DNA from: Nonlabens sp. Hel1_33_55
GTDB lineage: Bacteria; Bacteroidota; Bacteroidia; Flavobacteriales; Flavobacteriaceae
NCBI RefSeq assembly: GCF_900101765.1
Contig: NZ_LT627735.1
Coordinates: 2,077,501 to 2,141,500, forward strand
Direction of reading: 5' to 3'
Length of the DNA stretch: 64,000 nt
The stretch's first letter is position 1, and each line of letters opens with the position of its first letter. Shown one piece after another: positions 16,969-26,220 of this stretch. Position numbers and translations under genes: made by a program. The notes below the pieces were generated by a model. The model was not told where the DNA came from, searched no databases, and saw nothing but the letters and a program-made list of their open reading frames with translations.

Positions 16969-19905
16969 GTGAAATATTGCAAATGGGTCTTGTTGGGATT
17001 GTTACTGGCTGTACTGATTTCTTGTGATGAGCAGGAATTTAGAGAAGCAAAAGCAGCCAAACCACTAACGGAATATGTCAATCCCTTTGTGGGAACTGGC
17101 GGCCACGGTCACACTTATCCAGGAGCGAGCATGCCTTTTGGGATGATGCAATTAAGTCCAGATACCAGACTGGATGGTTGGGATGGCTGCAGCGGTTACC
17201 ATTATAGCGATGACAAAATCTATGGATTTTCACACACGCATTTGAGCGGTACTGGCGTGAGCGATTATGGCGATGTGTTGTTGATGCCTACCAACAAACC
17301 TGTTCTTAATAACGGTGCAGACGGTAATGATGGCTATCGCTCCAGCTTCTCTCCTAACAATGAAACGGCCAGTCCAGGATACTACAGCGTGAAACTCGAT
17401 GATACAGATATCAAGGTGGAACTCACGGTTTCAAAACGCAGCGGTATCCATCGATATCAATATCCGGACAGTCTCAACCAGTTTCTCATATTGGATCTGG
17501 AACATCGCGACAAATTGTTGGAACACGAACTGAACCTTGAATCTGCTACTGAAATATCTGGCAAACGGTTTTCCAGCGCTTGGGCTAGCAATCAAATGTT
17601 GTATTGCTACATGAAGACTTCCCATCCTATTAAGGATTGGGATAAAGATGTTGATAATTCAAGAACCAAAAAAGCTTTGAAATTTGAAAATCCTGATAAT
17701 GATCCAGTAATCATAAAAATCGGAATTTCTGCAGTTGATGTTAACGGAGCAAAACGCAATCTTCAAAGCGAGATAGGCGATAAAACATTTGATGAAATAC
17801 ATCAAGAAGCAAAAGCGACGTGGGAAAAGGAGTTGTCCAAAATCATAGTTGAAGACGATGATGAAGACAAAGTCGCCACATTTTATACTGCTTTATATCA
17901 TACGATGCTAGCGCCCAATCTATATCAGGATGTAGATGGTAGGTATCGAGGCATGGATCTGGAAGTGCATCAAACTAACGATTTTGATTATTATACCGTT
18001 TTCTCGCTCTGGGACACGTATCGCGCAGCGCACCCTTTATATACAATCATTGATCAGAAAAGAACAAATGATTTCATAAATACGTTCACGGCAAAATATG
18101 ACGAAGGTGGTATTATGCCCATCTGGGATCTAAGCGGGAATTATACGGGTTGTATGATAGGATACCATGCGGTCCCTGTAATTGCAGATGCTTATATGAA
18201 AGGTATTGATGGCTTTGATGTGGTAAAAGCTTTTGAAGCTATGAAGCACAGCGCGATGCAGGATAAGCTAGGATTGAAATCGTATAAAAAACTGGGCTTT
18301 ATTCCTGTAGAAGAGGAAAGTGAATCTGTTTCAAAGACATTGGAGTATGCCTATGATGATTGGACCATTGCACAAATGGCAGAAAAGATAGGTGCGCTCG
18401 AGGACTATGAAACCTTCATCAAACGAGCTCAGAACTATAAAAACCTTTATAATCCCGAAACTGGATTTTTTCAGGGTCGATTTAGAAATACTTGGTTCTC
18501 GCCTTTTGATCCGTTTGAAGTGAATTTCAATTACACGGAAGCAAATGCATGGCAATACTCCTTATACGCACCGCAAGATATATTAGGACACATACGTATG
18601 ATGGGTGGTGAGGATGATTATGAAAAGCACCTTGATAATTTATTTACCGCAACAGCAAAAACTTCTGGTAGAGATCAGGCAGATATTACAGGACTTATAG
18701 GTCAATATGCTCATGGCAATGAACCTAGTCATCACATGGCTTATTTATATAATTATGTAGGCAAGTCGTCAAAAACTCAAGAAAAAGTCCATGAAATACT
18801 AACCACGCTATATTCAAATCATCCTGATGGTATTTCTGGAAACGAAGATTGTGGTCAGATGAGCGCATGGTATGTTTTGAGTTCATTAGGTTTTTATCCA
18901 GTTACTCCTGCCAGCAATCAATATGCTATTGGGTCACCACTGTTTGATAAAGCAACCATTCATTTTGAAAATGGAAAATCTCTTACCATAACTAAAAATG
19001 GTGATGGCAAATACATTGATGCCTTATACATGGATGAGAATCCAACCGATTGGGTTAATGCGAGATCTCATAATACGGCATTCATCACACATGAGCAATT
19101 AATGGCTGGTGGCTCCTGGAATTTTAAAATGTCCAACACTCCAGACACTTGGGGTAGTTCCCTTTATCAAACGCCTACCACGAGTATCAATGATTTTCCA
19201 ATTGTGACTGCACCGTTCATCAAAAGCGGAGATATTTCATTCCCTAAAAGCACTACTATTGAATTAGGCACCACCATGTCGCGATCAGATATTTACTACT
19301 CACTTGACTATGGGCAATTCCAAAAATATGATTCTACTTTGAGTCTTGATAAATCAGTAGGCTTGAGAACTTTTGCGGTGTATCAAGGAATTAGCAGTGA
19401 CACCGTACAAACCGACTTCCATAAATACGATGCCGACAGATCTGTAGAGCTAAATTATGACTATGCCAATGAATATAGTGCTGGTGGCAAGGATGCTCTT
19501 ATTGATGGTTTGAAAGGTAGCGTAGACTATCGCTCAGGCGCTTGGCATGGAATTAAAGATCAAAATCTGGACATTATTATAGATTTAGGATCGGTTAAAA
19601 GCGTTAATGAGGTTGAAGTAAATTTCTTGAAAGAGCAGCGCAGCTGGATTTTTTATCCGCGAGATCTGGAAGTCATCTTAATGGATTCCAATAAAGAAGT
19701 TATTGCTCAGAAGAAATTGGAATTACCATCCACAGGGAAGGAAGAGGTGAGCGAGATCCACACATCAACCATCCAGTTTGATGGTAAACAGGCGAGGTAT
19801 GTCAAAGTTGTTGCTAATAATTATGGTAAGTTACCAGAATGGCATCTAGGTTTTCCTATGGACGGTACCGCATGGATTTTTGTTGATGAAATAAGTATAG
19901 AATAA
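16969..19905 (+). CDS. GH92 family alpha-mannosidase, lipoprotein
   Basis: 978-aa exo-alpha-mannosidase of glycoside hydrolase family 92, a Ca2+-dependent inverting enzyme acting on N-glycan mannose. Lipoprotein signal with Cys19 (LAVLISC). The GH92 hallmark GTGGHGHTYPGASMPFGMMQ is at about 42-61, and the late catalytic-region GNEDCGQMSAWYVLSSLGF at about 624-642. The tail has a chitobiase/Fn3-like stretch (about 765-830) and an F5/8 type C (discoidin-like) carbohydrate-binding region from about 842, as seen in ALIDGLKGS...WHGI. Start GTG 16969 is supported by a -7 box. Forms a locus with the next two genes. Confidence 0.93.
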   Translation: MKYCKWVLLGLLLAVLISCDEQEFREAKAAKPLTEYVNPFVGTGGHGHTYPGASMPFGMMQLSPDTRLDGWDGCSGYHYSDDKIYGFSHTHLSGTGVSDYGDVLLMPTNKPVLNNGADGNDGYRSSFSPNNETASPGYYSVKLDDTDIKVELTVSKRSGIHRYQYPDSLNQFLILDLEHRDKLLEHELNLESATEISGKRFSSAWASNQMLYCYMKTSHPIKDWDKDVDNSRTKKALKFENPDNDPVIIKIGISAVDVNGAKRNLQSEIGDKTFDEIHQEAKATWEKELSKIIVEDDDEDKVATFYTALYHTMLAPNLYQDVDGRYRGMDLEVHQTNDFDYYTVFSLWDTYRAAHPLYTIIDQKRTNDFINTFTAKYDEGGIMPIWDLSGNYTGCMIGYHAVPVIADAYMKGIDGFDVVKAFEAMKHSAMQDKLGLKSYKKLGFIPVEEESESVSKTLEYAYDDWTIAQMAEKIGALEDYETFIKRAQNYKNLYNPETGFFQGRFRNTWFSPFDPFEVNFNYTEANAWQYSLYAPQDILGHIRMMGGEDDYEKHLDNLFTATAKTSGRDQADITGLIGQYAHGNEPSHHMAYLYNYVGKSSKTQEKVHEILTTLYSNHPDGISGNEDCGQMSAWYVLSSLGFYPVTPASNQYAIGSPLFDKATIHFENGKSLTITKNGDGKYIDALYMDENPTDWVNARSHNTAFITHEQLMAGGSWNFKMSNTPDTWGSSLYQTPTTSINDFPIVTAPFIKSGDISFPKSTTIELGTTMSRSDIYYSLDYGQFQKYDSTLSLDKSVGLRTFAVYQGISSDTVQTDFHKYDADRSVELNYDYANEYSAGGKDALIDGLKGSVDYRSGAWHGIKDQNLDIIIDLGSVKSVNEVEVNFLKEQRSWIFYPRDLEVILMDSNKEVIAQKKLELPSTGKEEVSEIHTSTIQFDGKQARYVKVVANNYGKLPEWHLGFPMDGTAWIFVDEISIE

Positions 19906-19909
19906 GATT

Positions 19910-20881
19910 GTGGATAGAAGACGTTTCATATCAACAACCGCAAAAGGCAGCATCGCAGTGAGTTTAGGTATTCATTTAGTTGCGTGCAAATCAAAATCAA
20001 GGATTATGAAAAATACACCTATCGCTATTTGCACATGGGCTTTTAGTAAAGCAAATGAAGCTGCTGGTAAGGCATTAGAATCTGGAATGAATGCTCTAGA
20101 TGCTGCTATTGCAGGAGTTGCAGTAGAAGAGGAAAATCTTAAAAATACTACCGTTGGAAAAGGTGGAGCTCCAGATCGTGAGGGAAATGTGACTTTAGAT
20201 GCTTGCGTGATGGATCACAACGGCAACTGTGGAGCAGTTGTCTGTGTAGAAGGATATACCAATGTCGCAGCCATTGCCAAACAGGTGATGTTACAAACAC
20301 CACATGTTATGCTTGCAGGAGAAGGCGCCCAAGAATTTGCCGAAAAACAAGGTTTTAAAAAAGAACAACTATTGACAGAATCCTCAGAAAACGCCTACCG
20401 TGAATGGCTCAAAACTGAGAACTACAAACCTATCATAAATATTGAAAACCATGACACCATTGGAATGCTATGTATGGATGATAATGGTGATATCGCCGGA
20501 GCCTGTTCCACATCTGGATTATCCTATAAGATGAAAGGTCGCGTGGGCGACTCGCCAATTATAGGCGCAGGATTGTTTGTTGATAATGAAGTAGGTGGCG
20601 CTGCCGCCACTGGAATGGGAGAAGAAATCATGAAAAGTCTAGGTAGTTTTTTAATTGTGGAATTGATGCGCAATGGCATGAGCCCGCAAGCTGCTTGTGA
20701 AGAAGCTGTATTGCGAACGGTGAGGAAAAACCCAGATCACAAAGATTTTCAAGTTGCATACATCGCTATGAACAAGCAAGGAGAAACAGGCAGTTATTGC
20801 ATACATCAAGGTTTTGCCATGATGGAATATCGTGAGGGCAATAATCGTCAGATTTCTTCCACATCCTATCTTAACGATTGA
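19910..20881 (+). CDS. Glycosylasparaginase (N4-GlcNAc-L-asparaginase), exported
   Basis: 323-aa Ntn-hydrolase that splits the GlcNAc-Asn bond left after protein digestion. The precursor self-cleaves before Thr183 in NHDTIGMLCMD. GACSTSGLSYKMKGRVGDSP and GAGLFVDNEVGGAAATGMGE shape the substrate pocket. The N-terminus MDRRRFISTTAKGS has a twin-arginine motif ending in a lipobox-like HLVAC, so Tat export with possible lipidation is likely. The start is GTG 19910, 5 nt after the mannosidase stop, so the two are co-transcribed. It fits complete breakdown of N-glycoproteins. Confidence 0.92.
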   Translation: MDRRRFISTTAKGSIAVSLGIHLVACKSKSRIMKNTPIAICTWAFSKANEAAGKALESGMNALDAAIAGVAVEEENLKNTTVGKGGAPDREGNVTLDACVMDHNGNCGAVVCVEGYTNVAAIAKQVMLQTPHVMLAGEGAQEFAEKQGFKKEQLLTESSENAYREWLKTENYKPIINIENHDTIGMLCMDDNGDIAGACSTSGLSYKMKGRVGDSPIIGAGLFVDNEVGGAAATGMGEEIMKSLGSFLIVELMRNGMSPQAACEEAVLRTVRKNPDHKDFQVAYIAMNKQGETGSYCIHQGFAMMEYREGNNRQISSTSYLND

Positions 20882-20911
20882 TTACTTGATAAAAATGAGT
20901 ATGTTTAATTC

Positions 20912-20927
20912 CGCTTTCGCGAAAGCG
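20912..20927. repeat. Iterated palindrome copy, intergenic (perfect)
   Basis: Perfect 16-mer inside a longer 22-bp palindrome (TTCC...GGAA) between the glycosylasparaginase and transporter genes. Confidence 0.95.
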
Positions 20928-20969
20928 GAACTCTTATTAATGTCAATACTATAAAATCAATTTTCCTGC

Positions 20970-22286
20970 ATGACTACTTCAAAAACCAACTACACCGTAC
21001 CCTTTATAATTATTACCGTGTTATTTTTCCTTTGGGGATTCATCACCGTATTGGTGGACAGTTTGGTACCCAGGTTGAGAGAGGTTTTTGAACTAAGTTA
21101 TTTTCAAGCTGGATTAGTGCAATTTGCCTTCTTCCTAGCCTACTTTGTTTTCTCAATTCCAGCTGGTGTTCTACTATCCAAGGTTGGTTATAAAAAGGGA
21201 ATTATCATAGGCTTGGCAACAATGGCCATAGGATGTTTATTGTTTTACCCAGCATCTTCAGAGAGATTGTTTGGAGTCTTTCTATTCGGTTACTTCACGT
21301 TAGCTGCAGGTATTACTATTCTACAAGTCGCTGCAAACCCATACGTAGCTGTTTTAGGTAGTGAAGAAGGTGCCGGTAGCCGCTTGAACCTCGCACAGGC
21401 TTTCAATTCATTAGGTGCTTCCATCGCGCCTATTGCCGGAGCCGCTTTTCTGCTAAGTGATAAAATTCTGACCTCTCAAGAAATAACCATGCTAACTGAT
21501 GTGCAACGGGAAAGCTACTACATCACTGAAGCTGGTGCCGTACAAACTCCGTTTTTATTTTTTGCAGGACTCATTGCACTTCTTGCCGTTGCTTTCATAT
21601 TTATCAAGCTTCCGCAACTGCAAAAAACAGCCAAAGGTGGTTATGCTGCACTACTCAAAAAGAAATCTGTATGGATGGGAGCTGCAGGAATATTTGTCTA
21701 TGTAGGTGCAGAGGTTGCGATAGGTAGCTATCTGGTGAATTACTTTATTGATCTCAATCTTGAGGAAACAATACGTAACAACGAGACTATGGGTGGCATC
21801 GCTTCATTCTTCTTGAATGCAGATATAAATGATATTGATGCAAAAGCCGTCGTTGGTGCTTTCTTATTTTTCTATTGGACTGGAGCCATGGTAGGCCGCT
21901 TTATAGGCTCTGCATTGATGCGTTTTATCGCACCTTTTAAAGTTTTAATGACCTTTACCGCTCTCGCCATTTTGATGATTATCATCAGCGTTTCCTCGGT
22001 TGGATTGACGGCGATGTGGGCGATTTTGGCCGTAGGATTGTTCAACTCTATTATGTTCCCAACAATATTCACATTAACACTTAATGGATTGGGCGATTTG
22101 AAGCCACAAGCCTCCGGATTGCTTTGTATGGCAATTGTAGGTGGTGCGATTGTGCCTATCAGCTTCGGTGCATTAGCTGACTCCTTAGGCTTTGCGCTGG
22201 CATTTATCTTGCCTATGGCTTGTTATGCCTATATCATGTTCTTTGCGTTTTATAAAGGGCGTAAGATTCAGGCTGTTACTGTTTAA
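20970..22286 (+). CDS. FucP/NagP-type sugar:H+ symporter (MFS)
   Basis: 438-aa, 12-segment inner-membrane transporter of the fucose/glucose/galactose/N-acetylglucosamine MFS group. PFIIITVLFFLWGFITVLVD opens the first segment. VAANPYVAVLGSE...SRLNLAQAFNSLGA is the group's signature. Set next to GH92 mannosidase and glycosylasparaginase, it plausibly imports mannose or GlcNAc freed from N-glycans. It starts 89 nt after the previous gene, with a palindrome copy in the gap. Confidence 0.9.
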   Translation: MTTSKTNYTVPFIIITVLFFLWGFITVLVDSLVPRLREVFELSYFQAGLVQFAFFLAYFVFSIPAGVLLSKVGYKKGIIIGLATMAIGCLLFYPASSERLFGVFLFGYFTLAAGITILQVAANPYVAVLGSEEGAGSRLNLAQAFNSLGASIAPIAGAAFLLSDKILTSQEITMLTDVQRESYYITEAGAVQTPFLFFAGLIALLAVAFIFIKLPQLQKTAKGGYAALLKKKSVWMGAAGIFVYVGAEVAIGSYLVNYFIDLNLEETIRNNETMGGIASFFLNADINDIDAKAVVGAFLFFYWTGAMVGRFIGSALMRFIAPFKVLMTFTALAILMIIISVSSVGLTAMWAILAVGLFNSIMFPTIFTLTLNGLGDLKPQASGLLCMAIVGGAIVPISFGALADSLGFALAFILPMACYAYIMFFAFYKGRKIQAVTV

Positions 22287-22311
22287 GACACATATAACGA
22301 GCTGCTTTTCA

Positions 22312-22360
22312 AATAGCGAATAGCGAATAGCGAATAGCGAATAGCGAATAGCGAATAGCG
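22312..22360. repeat. Tandem heptanucleotide repeat AATAGCG x7
   Basis: Seven exact copies of AATAGCG begin 26 nt after the transporter stop codon. The copy number is likely to vary between strains by slippage. Confidence 0.95.
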
Positions 22361-22657
22361 ACATTAATAAAGGTTATCCAGTCTTAGCGTGACTCGTTGA
22401 ATTTTGTTTCCACATACCTCTTTAGATTACTCAACTGATATTGTTACTTAATACCTCAGTGATCTTAGCATAAGCGTAAGTCATCAGTGTACAACTATAA
22501 AAGCTAGTCTTATTTGAACATTGCGATTTGAGAATGTAATTCTATTACTGGCAGATTCGTTTCGACCTAAACTTACTATCTGTCCAACTATAATATAGAT
22601 TCCTTATTTTGTGAATGGACACGATTTTGAGGCCAGCATTGAATTTAATTCAAGGAG

Positions 22658-22677
22658 ATGCTGACGTAGGTCAGCAT
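22658..22677. repeat. Perfect 8-bp intergenic hairpin
   Basis: ATGCTGAC, loop GTAG, GTCAGCAT. This type of ATGCTGA/TCAGCAT hairpin followed by GAC resembles dispersed intergenic repeats of Flavobacteria. There is no T-run, so it is not a simple terminator. Confidence 0.6.
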
Positions 22678-22711
22678 GACATTTAAATCCTAAAAGCCAC
22701 TACTCTGAAAT

Positions 22712-22743
22712 AAAAAACCCGATCATTTCTGATCGGGTTTTTT
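22712..22743. terminator. Bidirectional terminator
   Basis: AAAAAACCCGATCA, loop TTTC, TGATCGGGTTTTTT. The A-run and T-run flank the stem on both sides, so it can end the nqr operon (minus) as well as anything from the left. Confidence 0.9.
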
Positions 22744-22752
22744 AATATATTA

Positions 22753-22768
22753 CGCTTTTGCGAAAGCA
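22753..22768. repeat. Decayed palindrome copy, intergenic
   Basis: CGCTTTTGCGAAAGCA: two differences from the consensus, between the terminator and nqrF. Confidence 0.65.
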
Positions 22769-22782
22769 ATATAATCTAAGGC

Positions 22783-24084
22783 TTATCCTCCAAAGTCATC
22801 AAAACGGATGTTCTCTGGTGGCACACCGAAGTCTTCCGCCATTTTACCAACAGCGTTGTTCATCAGCGGCGGTCCACAAAAGTATACTTCTATATCTTCA
22901 GGGGCTTCGTGTTTACTCAGATATTGGTCGATTACCACTTGGTGAATGAATCCAACAAATCCATCTCCAGCTTCATCTTCTATATCCTCTTTCTTCTTCC
23001 AATTATCCTCTTCCGCTGGCTCTGAAAGTGCCATATAAAATTTGAAGTTAGGAAATTCACGTTCCAATTCTCTAAAGTGTTCGATATAGAATAACTCACG
23101 CTTAGAACGTCCACCGTACCAGTACGTCACTTTACGATCTGTCTTCAAGGTTTTGAATAGCTCATATAAGTGTGATCTCATTGGCGCCATTCCTGCTCCA
23201 CCACCTACATATAACATTTCTGCATCTGAGTGGTTGATGAAGAACTCACCGTAAGGTCCTGAAACAACTACTTTATCACCTTCTTTTTGGTTGAAAATGT
23301 AAGAACTCGCAATACCTGGATTTACATCCATCCAGCCATTCTTTGCTCTATCCCATGGTGGAGTAGCGATACGTACGTTCAACATGATCTCACGTCCTTC
23401 TGCTGGGAAAGAAGCCATTGAGTAAGCTCTTTCTACAGTTTCAGGGTTCTTCATTACTAAAGGCCACAAGTTGAACTTGTCCCATTCTGCTTTGAATTTA
23501 TCCGGTGTCTCATGCTCTTCTGGGTGTGCTGTGATATCGATATCTTCATATCGCACTTCACATTTAGGTATTTCAATCTGGATATAACCTCCAGCTTCAT
23601 AATCCATATCCTCAGGTAGCATGACCACAAATTCTTTGATAAACGAGGCCACGTTGTAGTTACGCACTACAGTAGCTTCCCATTTTTTGATTCCGAAAAC
23701 TTCTTCAGGAATCTCGATCTTCATGTCCTGTTTTACCTTAACCTGACAACCCAATCTCCATCCAGCAGCAATTTCCTTACGGGTAAAGTGAGGCACCTCA
23801 GTTGGGAGAATAGATCCACCACCTTCAGAAACGACACATTTACACTGCACGCAAGTTCCACCACCACCACAAGCAGATGGCAAGAACAATTTGTTATCAC
23901 CTAAAGTTCCTAGCAATGTGCCGCCAGAACCAGTTGTGATGTCTTTTTCTCCGTTAACATTGATCGTTACAGGACCAGATGGGAGCAATTTTGATTTTGC
24001 CGTTAGCAACAAGACAACTAATAAAAGTATCAGCGTCAAGAATATAGCTACACTGGCAAGTATGGTAAGCAAGTTAGAATCCAT
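22783..24084 (-). CDS. nqrF: Na+-translocating NADH:quinone reductase subunit F
   Basis: 433 aa. One N-terminal membrane anchor (about 5-28). The [2Fe-2S] ferredoxin domain has ligands Cys72, Cys78, Cys81 and Cys113. The ferredoxin-reductase module has the FAD motif RAYSMASFP and the NADH-side GGGAGMAPMRSHL, and ends CGPPLMNNAV...FDDFGG. It is the electron entry point of NQR, oxidising NADH on the cytoplasmic side. Last gene of nqrABCDEF, with the terminator 40 nt downstream. Confidence 0.97.
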   Translation of the reverse strand: MDSNLLTILASVAIFLTLILLLVVLLLTAKSKLLPSGPVTINVNGEKDITTGSGGTLLGTLGDNKLFLPSACGGGGTCVQCKCVVSEGGGSILPTEVPHFTRKEIAAGWRLGCQVKVKQDMKIEIPEEVFGIKKWEATVVRNYNVASFIKEFVVMLPEDMDYEAGGYIQIEIPKCEVRYEDIDITAHPEEHETPDKFKAEWDKFNLWPLVMKNPETVERAYSMASFPAEGREIMLNVRIATPPWDRAKNGWMDVNPGIASSYIFNQKEGDKVVVSGPYGEFFINHSDAEMLYVGGGAGMAPMRSHLYELFKTLKTDRKVTYWYGGRSKRELFYIEHFRELEREFPNFKFYMALSEPAEEDNWKKKEDIEDEAGDGFVGFIHQVVIDQYLSKHEAPEDIEVYFCGPPLMNNAVGKMAEDFGVPPENIRFDDFGG

Positions 24085-24103
24085 AAATAGTTCTTTCTAA
24101 ATA

Positions 24104-24721
24104 TTAAATTTCGATTCCCATAAAACTCATGAACCCTAGAGCCATAAGTCCTGTGATGATAAATGTAATTCCTAATCCACGTAGTGGTGCTGGAACATTG
24201 GAGTAAGATATTTTTTCACGTATAGCAGCAATAGCTAGAATGGCTAGGAAAAATCCAAAACCGGATCCTATTCCATAGACAGCAGATTCTCCAATATTGG
24301 AAAAGTCTTTTTGTTGCATAAAGAGTGATCCACCTAATATCGCACAGTTTACAGCGATCAAAGGAAGGAAGATACCCAGGGCACCGTATAGTGCTGGAGC
24401 AAAACGCTCAACCACCATTTCTACCAGTTGTACCATACTCGCGATTACCGCGATAAACATGATGAAACTCAAGAAACTCAGGTCAATATTTGCAGCGTTT
24501 TCCATTCCTGTCCAGGTCAGTGCGCCTGGCTTCAATAGATACGTATCCAACAACCAGTTGATAGGTACAGTGATACCTAATACGAAAACTACAGCAGCAC
24601 CTAGCCCTACAGCAGTCTTAACCGATTTTGAAACGGCCAAATAAGAACACATACCCAAGAAGTAGGCAAATACCATGTTCTCAATGAAAATACTTCTAAC
24701 AGCGAGATTGATTAAATCCAT
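24104..24721 (-). CDS. nqrE: NQR subunit E
   Basis: 205-aa integral membrane protein with six predicted helices. NqrE and NqrD together hold an intramembrane [2Fe-2S] centre; FAYFLGMCSYLAVSK near the start and VNCAILGGSLF in the middle carry the conserved Cys residues. It starts 19 nt after nqrD stops. Full length for the family. Confidence 0.96.
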   Translation of the reverse strand: MDLINLAVRSIFIENMVFAYFLGMCSYLAVSKSVKTAVGLGAAVVFVLGITVPINWLLDTYLLKPGALTWTGMENAANIDLSFLSFIMFIAVIASMVQLVEMVVERFAPALYGALGIFLPLIAVNCAILGGSLFMQQKDFSNIGESAVYGIGSGFGFFLAILAIAAIREKISYSNVPAPLRGLGITFIITGLMALGFMSFMGIEI

Positions 24722-24740
24722 TTTCTAATTCTTAGTATTA

Positions 24741-25439
24741 TTAATTCTGTTCTATCAAAGTTCTATTACGGCTGCGTTGTACCCAGATGATGATACCTAC
24801 GGTAATCAACGCCATTGGTGACAATAACATCAAACCGTTGTTCTCATAACCAAATTCATAAAATGATTCAGGAATCACCTCAAAACCTAGCAATTTTCCT
24901 GCACCTAGTAATTCTCTAAAAAATGCTACAAGGATAAGTATGAAAGCATATCCAGCGGCATTACCAATTCCGTCAAGGAAGGATTTGTATACACCATGTC
25001 CTAATGCAAAAGCCTCCAATCGACCCATTACAATACAGTTGGTAATGATCAACCCTACAAAGACCGATAGTTCCTTAGAAACATCATAAGCATAAGCTCT
25101 CAAGACTTGGTCAACAAGAATTACCAGAGCAGCAACTACAACCAATTGCACGATAATCCTGATTCGAGAAGGAATCAAATTACGCAATGCAGAAATGATC
25201 ATGTTACTAAACGCCATTACAGCCATTACCGCAATACTCATTACGATCGCCGGCTTTAATTGTACGGTAATTGCCAGTGCAGAACATATTCCCAATACCT
25301 GAACGGTGATCGGGTTGTTATCTGTTAAAGGATCAGATAATAGCTTACGGTTTTTCTTACCCAGCAATCCTTCGCGCTCATCGGTGTCCGACAAGAAAAG
25401 GATCAATTCCTGTTTTTTAGCTTCTTTATTGTGTGCCAT
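24741..25439 (-). CDS. nqrD: NQR subunit D
   Basis: 232-aa membrane subunit. LGICSALAITVQLKPAI and FVGLIITNCIVMGRLEAFA carry the Cys residues paired with NqrE. An N-terminal extension of about 30 charged residues (MAHNKEAKKQELILFLSDTD) is longer than in Vibrio NqrD. It lies 52 nt below nqrC; this gap contains a palindrome copy, the largest gap in the operon. Confidence 0.95.
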   Translation of the reverse strand: MAHNKEAKKQELILFLSDTDEREGLLGKKNRKLLSDPLTDNNPITVQVLGICSALAITVQLKPAIVMSIAVMAVMAFSNMIISALRNLIPSRIRIIVQLVVVAALVILVDQVLRAYAYDVSKELSVFVGLIITNCIVMGRLEAFALGHGVYKSFLDGIGNAAGYAFILILVAFFRELLGAGKLLGFEVIPESFYEFGYENNGLMLLSPMALITVGIIIWVQRSRNRTLIEQN

Positions 25440-25457
25440 GAATTTTGTTATTTATCT

Positions 25458-25473
25458 CGCTTTCGCGAAAGCG
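25458..25473. repeat. Iterated palindrome copy between nqrC and nqrD (perfect)
   Basis: Perfect CGCTTTCGCGAAAGCG inside the nqr operon, in the only sizeable spacer between its genes. Confidence 0.95.
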
Positions 25474-25491
25474 TAATTATCAAAAGCAGAT

Positions 25492-26217
25492 TTACTGCAT
25501 TGCAACTTTAACGCTCGTCTTTTCTTTAAAATATGGAAGGTATCGTTGCAATCTTTCAGAAATCATGTCAGTAACACCATCTCCAGTAATCGTTGCTCCT
25601 GCAATCGCATCAACAGCATTGTCGTCTTTATTGTCGCCGCCTTGGTATCCTTTAGCGACAGATACACCTATGAAGTTTCCTGATTCATCCATGATCTTCT
25701 CATCGTCAAAACGTTGCTTGAACCAGTTTTGAGTGATCTCTGCACCTAGTCCAGGAGTTTCTCCTTTGTGGTCAAAAACAGCTCCTTTAATAGTATTCAC
25801 GTCATCCTTAAGGGCAACGTAACCCCATATCGCATCCCAAAGACCTTTACCTCTCAACGGCACGATATAATATTTAGCACCTTCCACGTCTGCTACGTAT
25901 AATGGGTATGCTTGCTCTTCTACCGGGCGTTTCAATTCCTTTTTAAGGTCAACCGTAAATGCGTCAACATCTGTGCGCTCTTGACCTTCAGCGTCTAGGG
26001 CAACTTGATCAACAATATACTTGCTGAATAGTGCCTCTGCAGAATCTCTTGTCGTCTCGATACCAACGGTAGCAAGAATGTTCTGCATTTTTTCTTGTTT
26101 CACATTCTCTGCCTGTGCTGGCTGCAGATTTGTAGCTGCAAACGCTAATGCGCTAGCAACAACTGCCACCATAATGATTGCAAATATGAACGTGTATGCG
26201 TTTGAATTTCTATCCAT
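25492..26217 (-). CDS. nqrC: NQR subunit C
   Basis: 241-aa protein with one N-terminal membrane helix (about 9-28) and a periplasmic FMN-binding domain. The flavinylation motif is DAIAGATITG at 203-212, with Thr209 as the expected FMN-linked residue; the usual Ser two residues before Ala is Ala206 here. ApbE (14537-15583) should attach the FMN. It lies 3 nt below nqrB. Confidence 0.95.
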   Translation of the reverse strand: MDRNSNAYTFIFAIIMVAVVASALAFAATNLQPAQAENVKQEKMQNILATVGIETTRDSAEALFSKYIVDQVALDAEGQERTDVDAFTVDLKKELKRPVEEQAYPLYVADVEGAKYYIVPLRGKGLWDAIWGYVALKDDVNTIKGAVFDHKGETPGLGAEITQNWFKQRFDDEKIMDESGNFIGVSVAKGYQGGDNKDDNAVDAIAGATITGDGVTDMISERLQRYLPYFKEKTSVKVAMQ

Positions 26218-26220
26218 TTC

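Larger units (their letters stand above)
22287..22782. other. 496-base gene-free stretch between the sugar locus and nqrF
   Basis: Holds a 7-copy heptanucleotide repeat (22312-22360), a perfect 8-bp hairpin (22658-22677), a strong two-way terminator (22712-22743) and a decayed palindrome copy (22753-22768). The part from about 22370 to 22650 shows no frame, promoter or repeat I can support. Confidence 0.7.

Noticed and set aside
22312..22360. AATAGCG array as a CRISPR
   Set aside because: The unit is 7 nt with no spacers and no cas genes nearby; it is a simple tandem repeat.
24297..24644. 115-codon frame on the plus strand opposite nqrE
   Set aside because: Antisense shadow of a strongly conserved membrane protein gene; no promoter or family match.
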